This document shows, one piece after another, positions 23,646 through 35,800 of a stretch of 64,000 nucleotides of DNA. The stretch lies in NCBI GenBank assembly GCA_023231475.1, contig JALJEE010000954.1, positions 1 through 64,000 on the forward strand. The letters are read 5' to 3'. The translations under genes were made by a program, and so were the position numbers. The notes under the pieces were generated by a model. That model had not been told where the DNA came from. It saw nothing but the letters and a program-made list of their open reading frames with translations, and ran no database searches. The DNA comes from Seison nebaliae (lineage: Eukaryota > Rotifera > Pararotatoria > Seisonacea > Seisonidae). How positions within the stretch are numbered: the first letter of the stretch is position 1; the number at the start of each line of letters is the position of its first letter.

Positions 23646-24791
23646 TTATCCAAGTGCCTTCTTAATAATTTCTTTACTTTCCAACGACAATTTCTTCGGA
23701 TATTCAATTTCAAACGTTATTATTAAATCGCCACGTTTCTCCGTTTCGTCCACATACGGCATTCCTTCGTTCGGTATTTTTTTCGAATAATTTGGACTGG
23801 AAAATATTTTATGAACTACTTCAACTTTCACAAAAGAGAACTAACTGTATAATATCAGTCATTCTAATATCTAATCTTCTTCCATCTAATGTTGGAATGG
23901 ATACCATCAATCCAGTGAGAGCTTCCAATAAAGTGACCGTTCTCGGATAGATTAAATTGACGCCTTCTCGATGAAAGAGATCATGTGGTTTATCTCGAAT
24001 TAGGAATACCACATCTGCTGGAATGATATTTGGCTCCTGATCACCATCTTTGGGGAAAACAACTTTCGTATTTGGTAACCATCCTCGTTTCACTTCGATT
24101 GTTAAAATTTTCTCCCGTGTACGACTTGTATGACCGTCGTCATTCATTACCTAATTAATAAAATGAATTTAAGAAATATTTTTAAAAAAATTTATAAAAC
24201 ATTTCTTAAAATTTTCATTTTCTTAATACAACCCAAATACACTTCCTCCAACGTCAAATAAAGATATCGTTCCAATGGTGGTGGTTGTCGTCGTCTTCCC
24301 ATTCCATTGATGCCACCAAATGCTAAAGTTTTATCTGTTTCAGCTCGAGCGAAATATTCCGCATATGGATTATCTGTACCGAAAAAATTAGCGAATGTTT
24401 TCTTCCAGTCACCATGATAGATGTATCCTTTCGACCAATCTTGATCCCCAATCGGTACACCATTCCGTAAACCTTCTTCTCCATATTGATCGTACGTTCC
24501 TCGAGTTAATGCTGAAAATCGATCAATATTGTAAAATTATTGTTTGTAGTAAGAGAACCATTAATGAGAATTTCATACGCTTCACAAATTTCATAAAACT
24601 TCGATTTCGATTCATCACTATCTTCATGTTTCATCGGATGCCATTGCAGTGCTAATTTACGATAACTAAATAAAATTATTAACAAACAACCTTTCCTCAG
24701 ATAAATTATATTAAAATTTTAACGCTCGTTTAAGTTCAGCATCCGAAGCATCTCGATTGACTTGTAGCGTATCGTAATAACTAATTTTCAT
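23646..24791 (-). CDS. DNAJB13: DnaJ homologue of the DNAJB13 (radial spoke) type
   Basis: Type II DnaJ protein; DNAJB13 is a radial-spoke component of motile axonemes. The start at 24791 gives MKISYYDTLQVNRDASDAEL and an intron splits KRA/YRKLALQWHPMK. The J-domain HPD tripeptide, needed to stimulate Hsp70, reads HPM; DNAJB13 proteins likewise lack the Asp (HPL in the human protein), which supports the assignment. Next are RGTYDQYGEEGLRNGVPIG, WSKGYIYHGDWKKTFANFFG and NPYAEYF, then the C-terminal client domains: ILTIEVKRGWLPNTKVVFPK, DVVFLIRDKPHDLFHREG and TLLEALTGLMVSIPTLDGR. The end is YPKKLSLESKEIIKKAL. Exons are separated by short introns around 23830, 24150-24230, 24515-24570 and 24670-24720. 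Confidence 0.93.
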
Positions 24792-25600
24792 TGTTGCGAT
24801 ATGGTTTTCAGTTCATCACCATAACAATAATTTAAATTAATCTAAATTTCAAGTCGTCTTAAAATGTGTTTCACAATAATATTTTTCCATATTCAAATTT
24901 AAGGTTTAAAGAAAATTTTTATTGTCTCTCATTCAAATTCCTTTCTATTTCTATCATAATATATCTGAACACATTGATGTTCATTATTTTATTATACAAC
25001 AACTAAATCTCATAAATTTTAGTGAGGATAAATAATTGTCGATTACTTTCCCTAATTGAATTTTTGAATTTTCTTTTTGTTTATTTCAAAACAAACATGT
25101 GATAATAACAATAAAGTAATAAAGATAATGATTTTGAAAACATTTGAACTGATTCAGAAGAGTGAAAGTTTAATAATAATTCTTCTCAGAAAAGAAAGGG
25201 GTGTGAGAACGTCGAAGTGTAATACCATTTGAAAATATTAAACTTCTATGAATATTAAAAAAAAGAGAAAATGGTATTGAGAAGAAATTGAAAAATCGAT
25301 TCATTTCTATTTTTTATTCATTTATTTGGCAATCGATTTATTTTTCAATTGTCAAATAGATAAAAGTGAAAATTTTTTTGAATTTTTGAAAACGAAAAAA
25401 GAAAATCAAATTTTCTAATTTCCATTTATTTCTCTCGTAGATTGAACATTATCATCTCATTGAAAGAAGAAGAAGAAGAAGGACCGAAATATTTCCACGT
25501 TTATTCATCTCACGAATTTTCTGATCAATCAGAGGAAATCGAAGAAAGAAAAGTTGATGGAATAAAAAGTAATTGACAATTTTTTGTATATAAAAGGAAA
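24792..25600. other. Divergent promoter region between DNAJB13 and UBR3
   Basis: AT-rich sequence upstream of both start codons. The last 150 nt before UBR3 (from about 25440) contain a GAA-repeat run and may be 5-prime UTR. No specific site was identified. Confidence 0.4.
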
Positions 25601-28600
25601 ATGGGAGAGAACGATAATATTATCGATCATAATTATTCTCCCGATGCTCTCCAATTGAACATTGGTAAATTGAGTAAATATTTGTTGGAAGAACAGGAAG
25701 CAGTGAAGAATAATGAAGAATTAGGTGTGAGTCGAATTGATATGTCGAAAGAATGGGAATATGTTCGATTGATGATCAATAAAATATTTTATTCGGAATC
25801 GAAAGAATTTTATTTTGATATTGAACAATCATTGAAATTGATTGAATCTATCATTTCTCAAGGAACGAATTATAAAGAGTTTCATGAAAGATTGAAAAAT
25901 TTTGATGATTCTCAAATTTGTGGATTGTTATGGAATACATCTTATGTGGCTTATCGTTGTCGAACTTGTGGATTGTCGTCATGTATGTCATTATGTTCCG
26001 AATGTTTCCTTAATGGTAATCATGAAGGACATGATTATAATATGTTCAAATCGAATGCAGGTGGTGCTTGTGATTGTGGTGATCCGATGGTATTGAAACC
26101 AAATGGATTCTGTCCCAATCATGGTCCAAATCGTCGTCGATTACCAGCAGCACCAAATAATTTAACGAATGGAATGGAAGTCATTGTTCCTCATATTCTA
26201 TTTACGTTGTTAAGATTTTTGAGATTGAATGTGGTCGATTATTCAGGTTCGTTGCTCAATTTGGAGAAACCGTTTCGTATTCCAATTTTATTGATAACCG
26301 ATGGTGGTAGTGTTGCTCGATCGATTATTGGTCAAATGTTGAATGATTCTGGATTGTATTCACGTGAACGTGAACATTTAATTCAATCACATTTAAAAAG
26401 AAATGTTCCTATTAGTAAATTATTTTTACTTTATGCTGATGGTAGTCGTATGATGAAAGTGGGAAGTGTTGGAAAAGATGATCAAACAAAAGACGATATG
26501 AATGAAGATGAGAATATGAAAGCGATATCTGATGTTGAATCGAATAGTGAAACAGTTCCAAGTGAAAACGAAATATTAAGTGAAGTGGTTGGAATGACTG
26601 ATAATGTGGAAAACACAAAAGAAGAAGAAGATGATGATGTGATGGATTCACAAACAAGTAAAACAAAAAAGAAAGATGTTCCAATAAAGAGATTACCGTT
26701 AGGATATCAAGGACAATTATTGAATGATTGGAAGAAATTTTCGGTAGAAGTTCAATGGTCCAATTGGTTCGTTTGTCCAAAATTATTAGAGAATTATTCT
26801 AATTATATTCCATTCCACCAGACGATGTTGGATGAATTTATGTGGTGGTGTTTCAATTGTGATTTCCATGAAACATTGACCGCCTTTCTTCTCGGATTGT
26901 TACCAGAGAGTGATTACAAAAATATATTAATGACATCATTCACGAAATTCTATCCATATTCTGGTGTACTATTCAAAAATCGACAATTAGACGAAACGAA
27001 AATGAACGATTTAGCTACGAGGATGGTTCATATTTCCGTTCAAATATTTTCAAATTCTCAAGTAATCGGCGAATGTTTAAATGAGAAGATGAATATTCTC
27101 TATCAAATCATCATCGCCGTTTGGTATATTTTAATGATTGACGGTCGAAAACTCTACGAAAAATTGAAGAATGTTAAAGAGATTCCATCCGATGGAATTC
27201 TGGTGCCATTGAAATTATTTCACGATTGGGAGAGTGGAACGCCGTTGCATTTCAATGCGAATCATATCGTCTTAGAAAAGAATTATATGTGGCCAATAAT
27301 TTCGGATATGATCAATGTGTTAAACCATCAGAATGCTTGTGAATGGTTTATGAACGATGAGATTATTCAAACTATTTGGATCGATTTCATCGCTTATTTC
27401 AATGGAATGAACGTGAATATTCGATCATTAGATCAACATGTCGAGCGAGAATCAAGAGAATATTGTTGTTCATTTTCAGCAGAATTACAAAATTGTTGTG
27501 CACCTTTATGGACTCTTGTGCATTATCTGAATAATTTAGATTTATCCATCGAATACAATCTCCATAATTATACGAGATATGTCCGATTAATTGTAGCGAG
27601 ATTAAGAGATTGGTTAATTTCTTGTAAACTTTTGAAATTTCAACGGAAACCACTTAATCCGGAAACTGAAACGATCATTACAGGAAGTGGTTCATTCCGT
27701 TACAATGGAAGAATCTCCGAAAATTCTTATGATAATGATGAATATCGTTTCTCTTTCCATATTCCATTACATCGATCATTATCCATACTTCTTTTTACTC
27801 TAATGAGTAAAAGTAAAAAAGATGATATTAAATCCATTATATTATCCACTTTTGGCGTTCTTCTCAATGAGGAGAAATGCCATGAAAGACAACCATGTGA
27901 TTCAATGTTAATTGTCAATGAAGCAGTCCGAGACGATATGATGGAAAGTCTGGACGTTTATTCGGAATGGAGTGAAGAACACAAAGAATTGACTGATGCA
28001 ATAATGTATCATTCGATTGGTTGTTGGATTGGTTATTCGGAAATAATTTCAAATTTATGGACAAAAAATGGAATTCAAATGAAATCACAAGCAATCACTT
28101 ATATTCATCCACATTTCTGTGCTTCCATTGCTGATGCTGATCTATTCCTTATACAAACGTTATGTCTCGAACCTACACGTTCATTAGAAGAGAAATCGAA
28201 GTTTTTAGAGAATTTATTCAAACGATTCCATCTTCACGAAATCATCACATTGAGCGAAGCGAGAAATATCGGAATTCAACGAACTTACGGACGAATTCAT
28301 CAAGAGAAAGGACGTGAAATGATCGAACAATTTCTCCTTTTTATCTCCTATTTTACATTCATCGTACCAAATTTACATATTCAAGATTACGAAGCAACTC
28401 GACGTGAAGTAATTGCCATTTTAGCAATGGATCAACGAACATATTCTCAAATCGAAGATCTCCTCCCTGATACATGTGTAGTGAGTGATTCGAAGAAATA
28501 TTTAAGTGAAGTGTTAGAAGAAGTGGCAGATTTCCATTACGCTTCACAGAAGACTCAAGGAACTTATTCGTTAAAGAATGATATTTGGATCGATGAATAT

Positions 28601-31600
28601 GATCCGATATTCGTTCGATTACGATCATCATATAAACGATATTTTCAAGAATCAGTGAATAATTATGAGAAAGCTATTCGACATGTTCGTAGTAGTGAAT
28701 GGTCGAAAGATGATATTAATAATATGAATGTCCCATGGATTCCATATAGACCATATTTACCATCTACATCGTTTGGTAATCGAAGAAGAAATTTAATCGA
28801 ATTTATTTCATCCAAATCTTTCATGTCAATTACTGCCATGATTCTTTATATGCATAATGAATCCATTATGAAATTAAATGAATATACTTTGGCTTTATTA
28901 ATTCATCTAATCGGGACAGTTGTCGATTATAACGAAAAAACACCGTTATTATTTGAAACGAAAACTCCTGAACACATTTCTGATGACGATGATGGTGCGA
29001 AAGAAGAAATTTTAATTTTCGATCGTCCCACCACCTGGTTTCCACATGCTACCAGTCTCTTAGAGATATTATTTACTCCATTACATGTCATTCGATTATT
29101 CGAAGTTGATGAAGATATGGATTTGGAGAACGATTTGAATTCGGAAGAAACCGAATCAAATTGTGACGCCGAAATGAAAGTTGTTTATGATTTTACTCGA
29201 TTTACAACTGATGAATTGAAATTACAAGTGAATATGGGACCAGAAGTCGAAGATATTCTCCTACAAGGTAAACCATATTTCTACGATTATCATACAACAC
29301 GACGATTAAGAATTAATGAAATTAATCTTTTTGGTATTTCAATATTTGAATTAATTTGTTGTCTATACGAACAATTGGAGAAAACGGTGAATATTAATTA
29401 TCTTGACAATTCGAACAAAATCGCTTCACGTTCTATTCATCGAATTCGAAATCATCAATGTGGTAACGGGAAAGCGAATGTCGCATCGTTACTTTTACGA
29501 ATTAAAGATTATGCTGAGAAATATAATTCTCATATTCACAAGAAAGTAACTGATCGATTAGATGGAATTTCAAATAAATATCATCCGAAAACCGACCACA
29601 AAATTCGAACTAAACTTGCAAAAATTTTCAAAATTGATCAACCGCCAAATTTGGATGAAATGAAAGATGGGAAAAGTTTAGCGAGTGAAGCATTCAGTTC
29701 AATCAATTTAGATAGACAACCATCAGCAATTGAAGTGAATAAAAAAATTGAAAGACGACAAAAAATGATGAATAAAATAAAAGCAAGTCAAAATAAATTT
29801 ATGTTCAATTGTGTGAAAGAGGGAAAGAATGAGAAAGAGGAGAAGAAAGAAAGAACTGAAGTACAACAAAAGATAATTGAACGAGGTGTTCACATATCTC
29901 ATTTATCATCTATCATCGATTCGGATAAAGAGGAACCACAAACTCTTCCTACCACCACTGAAACAATTTCATCTCTTCCAATTCCTTCCGGTAATGACGA
30001 TAAATGTTGTATCTGTTTCATGAATAATGGTCAACCACTCGGTCTTTTGTGTTATGCAACGACATCATCACTCTTATCATTTCGAGAGCCAAATGAATGT
30101 TTTGGTAATGAGATTATTATGGAACGTGCAGCACTTCCATTAAGTGAATCGTCGTTACAATCTGTTCCATCTAATTGTCGTGAATTAATGAAAATGAATG
30201 GACCACCACCACATCATGATTTGAAATATGCTGCACATGAAAGTCGTCGATTTAGCATTCTTCGTCATCTTTATGGAAAAAATGGAGTTTACAGTGTAAA
30301 TTATTTAGGAGCTTTGGAGAATTTTTACTACGTGACATGTGGACATGTTTTCCATTCGATCTGTCTAAAATCATACACTCAATCAATTCGATTTCGATCA
30401 TCTTATACGATTGCTGCAAGAGAACTTCAATGTCCAACTTGTCGTCAATTGAGTAATAAATTGTTATTGTTACCATCATCATTACCATATGTGGCATGTG
30501 AACGATTTATTGGAGATCCGTTCCGTTACACACACAGAAGTCGAACACACAGTCAACTCAAAGATTCTCTCAAGGACAATATAGGATCAAATTCAGGAAA
30601 AGAATTTGAAATTAAATCATCAAAATATTCTGGAAAAATCACTTTGAAAACTTCAACAAAAACTGGAGGATCGTTACGATCGGGAACGAAAGAAGATTTA
30701 GAAATGAATGTTAATAATTCTGCTCAAGAGATACAGGAAGAAGATGAAGAACAAATGGAAGAGAAAATTGAAAAAGAAGAAATAGAAGAGAAAATTGAAG
30801 AAGAAGAAATAGAAGATAAAATCGAGGAAGAAGAATTAGAGGAAATGGAAGAAGAAGAAGAAAAAGAAAAAGTTTCGGGAAGATATTCGAAAGACAAATA
30901 TTCAAATGAATATCCAATTGAAGAGTCGTTGGGAGAATTAGAGAAAATTTCAAATGAAGAATCGTTGAAGAATTCGGGAAAATATGGTGAAGATCAATCT
31001 CCAAAAACATTAGAAGAAGAAGAAAAAGAAGGATCGTTAAAGAGTTCGTTAAAAAAAGAGAAAGAAGAATTATCAAAAAAATCGGATGAAGTGACCAAAT
31101 CGTCGAGAAAAGATTCGAAAAAGAATAAAAATTTGAATAAAGTAAAAACGATTTTTGATGTATTGGATGATGATGAAGTGATGCAACTTCAAATGTTATT
31201 ACAATTGACAAAGAATTATGATGACATCTCATCGAAAGATCAATATTTTGCTGATAAAAGAAACGATATCTCTATTCCTATCAATTTCGCTGATAGTGAC
31301 GTTCTTGAAATGTTACCCAATTATTATAAGACTCAAAATAAGAATCTTTTTACTATCGACCAAACTGACATAACATCACATTTTGAAGAATGTATGAAGA
31401 TCTTATTAGATCTGGGTAATGTGCGACGTTCATTAGAAACTTACACAAAAAATTTGTCTACACCAGAACATCGAGATATTATTTTATTACCAGCAGCATT
31501 ACGTTCTCAATTAGAATTCATTTTACAAAATCAACGATCAGTCACTTCAGTCCTTCCTACACTTCTCCACCTTTTAATTAATCTTCATAAACATTTGGAA

Positions 31601-33561
31601 GAGAAAAGTAGTTTTATTCGTCCATTCAATATCATTCTTTCATTAAATCCTCATCTCGTACCATATCGACCAACAGTTAATCAATCATCAAAATATCCTG
31701 ATCTTGTATCGATGTATATCGATTTAGCTCCGATGGATTTCGATGAGAAATTTCATTTAGCCGAACCAATTTTCCATTATTGGCTTCTAAAAGAAGGAGA
31801 TGATGTTGAAGGAATTCGAATGATACAACGTCTCTTATCATTACATGCACGTCGACATCCGATACGTCGTCGTGTTAATTGTTTGTGGTTGGATCCAATA
31901 ATGACTACTCTATATTTCCTTCTCGCCTCTTTACATCCCAATGTGACGGACGAACGAGCAAAACGAAATAATATTTTCATGTTCAAATATTTCTTAAAAT
32001 TAGTTTTCGCTTCCGTTCAAGCGCAAGCAATCGTGTCATTTATTGTAGCTGGATTATATGGCGAACATAATAATGAGAATAATAATGATAAGAAATTTGA
32101 TGATCATCTCCAAATATTATTCAATATTGCTTTCGACCAATTTAAACATGATCCGAAAAATCATTTAAAAGACGATGAATTTTCTATAAATAATTTCTTG
32201 TTGAATTCAATGGAATTTTCCAATAGGAAAGACATTCCCCCAAATTTATCGAAGACTTTCAATTTCTCCCAATTGTCTCATATCGATTATCTTCAAAAAC
32301 GATGTATGTCATTTCTGCGAATGATGGTAGCATTATATTATGAAGGTATCACTCAACTCAATGTTGTTAAAGAGAATTATTATCAACATTTATTGAATAA
32401 TGCTACTTTCAATGAACTATGTGAAGAAATGGATCTGCAGAATCATAATTATTTCCAACCACTAAAAACAATTGAATTGAAAAAGAATTTTGAAAGTTTC
32501 CTTCATCGCTTCAAACGATGGACTAAAAATGTTAATTTTATTCTTCTCAATTATCTTCTATTAATCTTATTGTTTAGTTGAATAAAACGTTCGTCGATTT
32601 ACATTGGTCAGATCTGGAAAGGTATGTCGACGTTCCAACGGATTCTGGTAAGAGTCCCGATCATTGCATCGCTCCCAATTGGTTGGAAAGACAAATATTT
32701 TCACGATCATTAACTTTATCCAGTTAGTTTCATAATGATTAATGGATAATTTCAAAAATTTAATTTTAGAAATTTGGCAAGAAGACAAACTTAAAATAGA
32801 ATCACGATTGAAGAAACAATTCATCTTATTAGTTCACTTTTTTTCAAATCTTCTTTTCATTTTAATCTTACGAAATCTTTTAGTGTTTGTCATGTCCTAC
32901 ATTGAATTGGAGAAAAGCGAAACTGTTGAAACTACCCGAATTATATTCGCAAATGTTTCAAGAATTTTATAAAATCAAATGTATCTTCTGCCAACAAGAA
33001 CGATCGGACGAAACTTACGTGTGTCTCGTATGTGGAGAAGCATTTCAAAATAAAAATTGTTGTACAGCGATGGACTTAAGGAAAGCAAGAGTTAATTTAA
33101 CTTTTTTAGTTTTATTAATTCTCTTTCATAAAATTTAGCATTTATCTGGATGTGGTTCTTCCTGTATGATTTATTTGGATATTATGAGCACGAGAGTGAA
33201 AGTAGTCAGATCGCAAACTTATCTCTATTTATGGTCGTCTCTATATTTGGATGAACATTTCGAAGAAGATAAACTTTTAAAGTTTTCTTTTAAATTTTTA
33301 TACATTATTAAACAATTCCTTCTCTCAATTGGTAGAAGGGGAAAACCGTTATATTTAGACAACAAACGATTCGAATTATTAGAAGAGAATTGGCAACAAC
33401 ATAAACTTCATATTACTACACCAGACACGTACGCGTCTCTATGGCCGAAACAAGACGATTTTGCAGGACGTCGTTTAGACTTCACAGCTATGCAGCAAGA
33501 CCTCAGGAATTTGATTGATAACGATCCTTTCGAAGAAGTGAGTGACGATGAAGAATTGTAA
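25601..33561 (+). CDS. UBR3: UBR3-type E3 ubiquitin-protein ligase
   Basis: Very large RING E3 ligase. The first exon is an uninterrupted frame of about 2,310 codons. A UBR box lies near residues 106-177 (CGLLWNTSYVAYRCRTCGLS, GGACDCGD, GFCPNHGP); the VAYRCRTCG...CMSLC spelling is that of UBR3, not UBR1/2. A RING-H2 begins near residue 1469 (CCICFMN) and, after an insert of more than 100 residues, continues with CGHVFHSICLKSYTQS and LQCPTCRQLSN. Residues about 1710-1840 are extremely Glu/Lys/Ser-rich. After a 48-nt intron beginning about 32531 the frame goes on through small exons with LNKTFVDLHWSDLERY, CIFCQQERSDETYVCLVCG, a HLSGCGSSCMIYLDI segment, YLWSSLYLDEHFEED and RRGKPLYLDNKRFELLEENW, the family C-terminal zinc-binding and RRGxPL region. 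It ends at 33561. Exons between 32640 and 32960 are approximate. Confidence 0.94.
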
Positions 33562-33648
33562 GAAGAAATTTATTAACAAATTGGAGAATTATGAATAAAA
33601 AATTGATTTTCTATTTATGAAATTTTAGAAAAATAAATTTAAAAATTT

Positions 33649-34018
33649 TCACTTTCCTTTACGTCGACGACTACCTTTTCGAGATCTACTTCTTGATTTA
33701 TTTTTTCTTGTTTTTACTTTCTTTCTTGGTTTTCTCTTGAGTTTTGGTGGACGTTCATATATTTGATTCACTTCACAAAATGCTAATTCCTTCAATATTT
33801 TATTATCTCGTTTATCTTGAGCGAAGTCGATTCGACGACTTTTCATATCAGCCAACATCCGTCTCATATGAGTGATTTGTTCTTAAACAAGAATAAAGAA
33901 TTTCGGAAGAAATTAAAAAAATTCAACGATTATGTACGGCTAAATAGTCTTTTGAAAACACTTCAATTAATTTTGTTTCGTTAACGAAAGTTGTATTCGG
34001 TTTCTTTTTTGTTGTCAT
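33649..34018 (-). CDS. Small basic protein with Arg/Ser/Lys tail
   Basis: Not recognised. A start at 34018 gives MTTKKKPNTTFVNETKLIEV. A 46-nt intron (GTTGAATT..TTTAAG) joins it in frame to QITHMRRMLADMKSRRIDFA, followed by a very basic tail ending SRSRKGSRRRKGK. Total length is about 105 residues. The central part is probably a short coiled coil; the tail could bind nucleic acid or microtubules. It is convergent with UBR3 (87 nt apart) and divergent from EMC5. Confidence 0.55.
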
Positions 34019-34299
34019 TTTACCGAATATCTTCTTAAATTTGAAATTGCGGAAGGAGAATGTTCCAATTAATCGAGCTTATAATTATTTAAATTCTTCA
34101 AAAATACATTTACAACTTTTTCCAAACAATAATAGACAATTAGATTTTCAAATTTTAAACAACAATAATTACCACAATTTGTACATATATTAAGCTTAGA
34201 ATTTAAAATTAATAATATTAATAAAATTTACTCTAATTCCTTTCGCTCTCTAGTCTATCCAATAGAAATTAATTTTAATTTTAGTAATTCCAATTACTG

Positions 34300-34617
34300 A
34301 TGGCGAATAGTTGGTTAATATTTGGTTTGACGTTAATAATTCATTCGGCATATTCTGCCGCAAGATATCGGTCATACATTCGCTTAACGACCGAATCAAC
34401 CGAAGATGAAAATCAATCATTACCATATGATATTTTACTGGAAGCGATAATCGGTTTAATAATCGTTATTTACGGTTCGATGGCGAGCAGTTTCCGACAA
34501 TTCAAATCGTTGAATATCGCTTCGGAATTCAAAGGAAAGACTTGGGACTCCACTGGAAATAGATTAAATTTTGCACATTTTTCTCACTATAACCAGCGAG
34601 CTATTAACATAAAATAA
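34300..34617 (+). CDS. MMGT1: ER membrane protein complex subunit 5 (MMGT1)
   Basis: Subunit of the EMC insertase that places transmembrane helices into the ER membrane. The 105-residue protein has two hydrophobic helices: WLIFGLTLIIHSAYSAARYR near the N terminus and LLEAIIGLIIVIYGSMAS in the middle. The family landmarks AxSAARYRSYIRL, the LPYDI loop and the KGKTWDSTGNR segment match animal MMGT1. Single exon. It is a compact neighbour of GTF2E2, which is transcribed towards it with stops 218 nt apart. Confidence 0.9.
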   Translation: MANSWLIFGLTLIIHSAYSAARYRSYIRLTTESTEDENQSLPYDILLEAIIGLIIVIYGSMASSFRQFKSLNIASEFKGKTWDSTGNRLNFAHFSHYNQRAINIK

Positions 34618-34835
34618 TTTTATTCTTATTCACAAATTCCTTTGGCTTTTTCTAATCATTGTAAAAATTAATAAACATGTTTGTTATGTCAATTATTTCT
34701 TCACAAGTAATATTTTTCTTATTCTTTTCTCTTTTATTTCAATGAGAATTTTTTCAATGTTTTAAACATTTATAAAAATTTTTGACTTAAAATAAAATTT
34801 TGAAAGTTAAACGAACGAGGAAAATATTTGATAAA

Positions 34836-35582
34836 TTAATGATCATAATCAATGAGCGTTCCATTATCCAAATGTTCATTTTCGAATTTAGAATTTTTTG
34901 TTCTTCTCGGTCGTTTCCTTTTCTTAACCTGACTGACCATTTTCGGTCGGTTGATACTTAGTTGACGATATTCTTCAGCATTAGTCGGATCATTTGGTGG
35001 TAAGCCACAAGATCTCCAAATATTTTTGAATTCTTCATTAATGTCAAGATGAACACAATTCTTATAGAAGACGATTCCTTGTTTGTTGTTAGTTTTTGGA
35101 CAATAGACATGACACATATCTTGCAATTTTAAAGAGTCGATACAATTTTGAGCATTTCCAGTTGATTCTTTCAAATCTTCTACCAATATTCCTCCTTGTC
35201 CATGATTGAAATGTTCCATTAATTTTACATATAAATCTGTGTGATCTTTTATTGCCAAAGGAGGCTTATATCGAAAACATAACCGTTTCCTTTCAGTTCG
35301 ATTTTGAATTCTCGGATTATTACAAAGACTCGATCGTACTTGATTTTTCTCTTCGATCGAAATTCGTGTATGATCAATTTCACCCAATATTTCATCTAAT
35401 GATAAATATGTGGTCTTATCTTCAAAATGTCTCGCTTTCATATGTCCCATTATATCAAGAAATATTTCACTCGCACGTTGAAGAATCGTCAATCTCTTCT
35501 TTTCCGGAGCAGCATCAACATAACCAGTTAACTCTCGTTTTTTAAATGCATTTAACGAACTCTTCAAATTTTTGTGCATCAT
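34836..35582 (-). CDS. GTF2E2: Transcription initiation factor IIE, beta subunit
   Basis: Core RNA polymerase II factor that with TFIIE alpha helps load TFIIH at promoters. The single-exon, 248-residue protein starts MMHKNLKSSLNAFKKREL. Its first winged helix carries GHMKARHFEDKTTYLSLDE and NNPRIQNRT, followed by LCFRYKPPLAIKD. The second winged helix has FNHGQGGILVEDLKES and LYVKLMEHF, then GIVFYKNCVHLDINEEFKNI. The end is KKRKRPRRTKNSK plus an acidic tail. Order and length fit GTF2E2. The start is 218 nt from the divergent axonemal gene, suggesting a shared promoter region. Confidence 0.92.
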   Translation of the reverse strand: MMHKNLKSSLNAFKKRELTGYVDAAPEKKRLTILQRASEIFLDIMGHMKARHFEDKTTYLSLDEILGEIDHTRISIEEKNQVRSSLCNNPRIQNRTERKRLCFRYKPPLAIKDHTDLYVKLMEHFNHGQGGILVEDLKESTGNAQNCIDSLKLQDMCHVYCPKTNNKQGIVFYKNCVHLDINEEFKNIWRSCGLPPNDPTNAEEYRQLSINRPKMVSQVKKRKRPRRTKNSKFENEHLDNGTLIDYDH

Positions 35583-35800
35583 TCACTATTTATAAGATGA
35601 AATGAAGGAAATCAAAAAATTATTTTTTATCAATTCTCTTTCTGTTAAAGCCAAAAGTTTAAGTTTATAATTCTCACTGAACATTCGTGATAATTGAGAA
35701 ATGTGATTATGTAAATGTCATGGTTACGAACTAGAAAGAAAAATTATATTAATATCATAAGTATAATAGAGGTAAATAATCAAGGAAACATCTGTTTGAA

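Noticed and set aside
30711-31232. 173-codon minus frame rich in Leu/Phe
   Set aside because: It is the antisense of the Glu/Lys-rich part of UBR3; GAA repeats read as TTC/CTT give Phe and Leu.
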